Of a stretch of 64,000 bases of DNA, positions 62,218-64,000 are shown in pieces. This DNA is from Pseudomonas profundi (GTDB taxonomy: Bacteria > Pseudomonadota > Gammaproteobacteria > Pseudomonadales > Pseudomonadaceae), in assembly GCF_008638305.1 (NCBI RefSeq), contig NZ_VTPZ01000005.1, forward strand, positions 15,444 to 79,443, in the 5' to 3' direction. The stretch's first letter is position 1. Each line of letters begins with the position of its first letter. Both the position numbers and the translations under genes were made by a program. The notes below the pieces were generated by a model that was not told the origin of the DNA, searched no databases, and saw only the letters and a program-made list of their open reading frames with translations.

Positions 62218-63639
62218 CTAGAGCAGAAAAATTGTAGCCAGCCCGAGGAAGATAAAGAACCCGCCACTGTCGGTTATTGCGGTAATCATCACACTCGCAC
62301 CCAGTGCCGGGTCGCTCTCCATGCGCATTCTTGCCAACGGGATAACCACACCCATGATCGAAGCCAGCAACATGTTCAAGGTCATGGCTGCGAGCAGCAC
62401 GACCGCCAGTGCTACGCTTGCATAGAGCCAATAGGCAATGACGGACAGTACCACCCCCCAGAACACGCCATTGATCATTGCCACAGACGCCTCCTTACGG
62501 ATCAGGCGCCGGCCATGGGCGACCTGAACCTGACCAGTGGCAATGCCGCGCACGATCATGGTGATGGTCTGGTTTCCGGAATTACCGCCTATCCCGGCAA
62601 CAATCGGCATCAAGGCCGCTAGCGCGACCAACTGCTCGATTGCATTCTCGAACAGGCCAATCACCCGGGAGGCTATCAGGGCAGTACACAGATTCACCGC
62701 CAACCAGGCCCAACGGTTGCGTACCGACTTCCACACTGAGGCGAAAATATCTTCCTCCTCGCGCAGACCAGCCGCATTGAGCACCTCGGCTTCGCTCTCT
62801 TCACGGATATAGTCGACCATTACACCAATGGTCAGGCGACCCTGCAGCGCGCCCTGAGCATCCACCACCGGTGCTGAGACCAGGTCGTAACGCTCGAATG
62901 CCTGAGCAGCCTCGCCTGCATCATCCAACCGACCAAAAACGACCGGCTCGACGGCCATCGCGTCACGCACCAGCTCATCGGGCGAGCCAACCAACAAGCG
63001 CTTGATCGGCAGCACACCTTTAAGCACGCCGTCCACGTCCACCACGAAGAGCTTGTCGGTATGGTCAGGTAGCACATCGAAACGGCGCAGATAACGAATC
63101 ACCACTTCCAGCGACACATCATCCCTGATGGTGACCATGTCGAAGTCCATCAGCGCCCCGACCTGGTCGGCATCATAGGATAATGCCGAGCGCAACCGCT
63201 CGCGCTGTTGTGCATCAAGCGTATCCATCAGCTCGCGCACTACGTCACGGGGAAGATCCGGCGCCAGGTCTGCGAGCTCGTCCGCATCCAGCGTGTTGGC
63301 CGCAGCAATGATTTCGTGATCATCCATGTCCGCGATGAGCGTCTCACGCACCGCATCGGACACTTCGAGGAGAATCTCACCGTCTCGCTCGGACCGCACC
63401 CGTCGCCAGACCGCCAAACGCTCTTCAAACGGGAGGGATTCCAGGATATAGGCGATATCGGCCGGGTGAAGCTCGTCCAGCAGAGCCTGTAAGTCGACGA
63501 GGGACTGGCGATAGGTCGCGCTATCCTCAACCTGCCCGGGCCCGCGATGATCGCCGATACCGAGCTGCTCAAGCAGTACCACGACCTGATCGAGTCGATC
63601 CTGAAGGCTGTCCGGCAAGTTGAGGCTGGGGTCTGACAT
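62218..63639 (-). CDS. mgtE: Magnesium transporter MgtE
   Basis: MgtE is a Mg2+ channel gated by cytosolic Mg2+. The 473-residue protein has the N domain (about 30-135; LHPADIAYILESLPFEERLA), paired CBS domains (about 140-270) and five C-terminal helices with GGNSGNQTITMIVRGIATGQ, the pore signature. The start at 63639 has GGGAAG upstream. The next gene downstream is oadG, 283 bp away on the same strand; that gap shows no gene. Confidence 0.94.
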   Translation of the reverse strand: MSDPSLNLPDSLQDRLDQVVVLLEQLGIGDHRGPGQVEDSATYRQSLVDLQALLDELHPADIAYILESLPFEERLAVWRRVRSERDGEILLEVSDAVRETLIADMDDHEIIAAANTLDADELADLAPDLPRDVVRELMDTLDAQQRERLRSALSYDADQVGALMDFDMVTIRDDVSLEVVIRYLRRFDVLPDHTDKLFVVDVDGVLKGVLPIKRLLVGSPDELVRDAMAVEPVVFGRLDDAGEAAQAFERYDLVSAPVVDAQGALQGRLTIGVMVDYIREESEAEVLNAAGLREEEDIFASVWKSVRNRWAWLAVNLCTALIASRVIGLFENAIEQLVALAALMPIVAGIGGNSGNQTITMIVRGIATGQVQVAHGRRLIRKEASVAMINGVFWGVVLSVIAYWLYASVALAVVLLAAMTLNMLLASIMGVVIPLARMRMESDPALGASVMITAITDSGGFFIFLGLATIFLL

Positions 63640-63775
63640 GGATACTTCCCGATAGTCTGGCGATGCGTCAGCAAGATGAGCCAAGCGAGGCGGCGTTCGG
63701 CAAACCTGATTTCAGCCTAGCAGGAGCCTGGCCGCTTGTGCGCCTGGCCAAGACTTGGCCAAGCAAATGAGGAGC

Positions 63776-63811
63776 AAAAAAAAACCCACCGGCATTAACC
63801 AGTGGGTTTTT
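63776..63811 (-). terminator. Terminator after tRNA-Arg(ACG)
   Basis: AAAACCCAC and GTGGGTTTT (63781-63789 and 63802-63810) form a 9-bp stem with an A-run on one side and a T-run on the other. It lies 5 bp beyond the tRNA 3' end on the minus strand and can also act in the opposite direction. Confidence 0.88.
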
Positions 63812-63815
63812 CGTT

Positions 63816-63892
63816 TGGTGCACTCGGAAGGATTCGAACCTTCGACCGCTCGGTTCGTAGCCGAGTACTCTATCCAGCTGAGCTACGAGTGC
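63816..63892 (-). tRNA. tRNA-Arg (anticodon ACG)
   Basis: A 77-nt cloverleaf with encoded CCA. The acceptor GCACTCG / CGAGTGC is fully paired, the anticodon arm is CTCGG-CTACGAA-CCGAG, and the T-arm GAAGG-TTCGAAT-CCTTC. Anticodon ACG is normally edited to ICG and reads CGU, CGC and CGA. Confidence 0.97.
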
Positions 63893-63904
63893 ATTGTGGG
63901 GCGT

Positions 63905-63932
63905 ATTATAGGGCGTTAATTTCAACTGTCAA
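63905..63932 (-). promoter_or_regulatory. Near-consensus sigma-70 promoter of tRNA-Arg(ACG)
   Basis: On the minus strand TTGACA (63932-63927) and TATAAT (63910-63905) are separated by 16 bp, both hexamers perfect. Transcription would start a few bases before the tRNA 5' end. This suits a highly expressed stable RNA. Confidence 0.88.
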
Positions 63933-63989
63933 ACATTTTTTTCTTTAAAATTCAGAAGCTAACGTCTGACCACCACTACAACCACAAAG

Positions 63990-64000
63990 TGGCGGAGAGG
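63990..64000 (-). tRNA. 3' tip of a probable tRNA-Ser, cut by the window edge
   Basis: The last bases read CCTCTCCGCCA on the minus strand, the usual 3' acceptor of a tRNA-Ser with encoded CCA. In E. coli serV lies just upstream of argV(ACG), the same arrangement. Only 11 nt are visible, so the identity is tentative. Confidence 0.5.

Overview
The window looks like chromosome of a Pseudomonas-type gammaproteobacterium. The AlgB/KinB, AmrZ, PcaR and BenR homologues resemble Pseudomonas versions closely, the flagellar gene order (ycgR-flgN-flgM-flgA / cheV-cheR-flgB to flgL) is the pseudomonad one, and the flagellar promoters have sigma-54 and sigma-28 form. A sodium-pumping decarboxylase (oadGAB) and a K+/H+ antiporter would suit a marine or halotolerant lineage such as Halopseudomonas, but that is inference. 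I see no insertion sequence, prophage or CRISPR array. All family assignments come from reading the translated sequences; no search was run. Layout: 0-4.7 kb, dnaX, a surface-glycan acyltransferase and the 4.5S (SRP) RNA. 4.9-8.2 kb, a two-gene unit with a flippase-like membrane protein and a fusion of a degenerate phosphoesterase to a GT4 glycosyltransferase. 8.2-12.2 kb, two small membrane or exported proteins and algB-kinB. 12.3-15.8 kb, an AEC transporter, thiopurine methyltransferase and a K+/H+ antiporter. 15.9-21.3 kb, a PaoABC-type molybdenum aldehyde dehydrogenase with a MocA-like cytidylyltransferase and an XdhC chaperone. 21.6-24.5 kb, copA-cueR behind a 19-bp-spacer MerR-type promoter. 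24.5-24.9 kb, a tandem array of palindromic repeats.  24.9-40.4 kb is one flagellar block. On the minus strand, flgBCDE and flgFGHIJKL each start at a sigma-54-type promoter, and flgE ends at a strong terminator. cheV-cheR lies upstream. On the plus strand are flgA (sigma-54-type promoter), flgM-flgN (sigma-28-type promoter) and ycgR/flgZ. A second cluster of the palindromic repeat follows at 40.4-40.6 kb, then a YcaD-like MFS transporter.  42.4-57.8 kb is a one-strand catabolic island for the whole benzoate to succinyl-CoA plus acetyl-CoA route: benABCD (benzoate to catechol), benK and benE (uptake), catBCA (catechol to 3-oxoadipate enol-lactone), pcaD, and pcaIJF (3-oxoadipate to TCA intermediates), with the regulators benR (AraC/XylS) and pcaR (IclR). 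No catR is present, and catBCA sits inside the ben transcription unit. XylS-like direct repeats precede benA. PcaR-like boxes precede pcaI, pcaR and benR.  57.9-64 kb holds tRNA-Arg(CCT), amrZ, the oadGAB sodium pump, mgtE, tRNA-Arg(ACG) with a near-consensus promoter, and the 3' tip of a probable tRNA-Ser at the edge.
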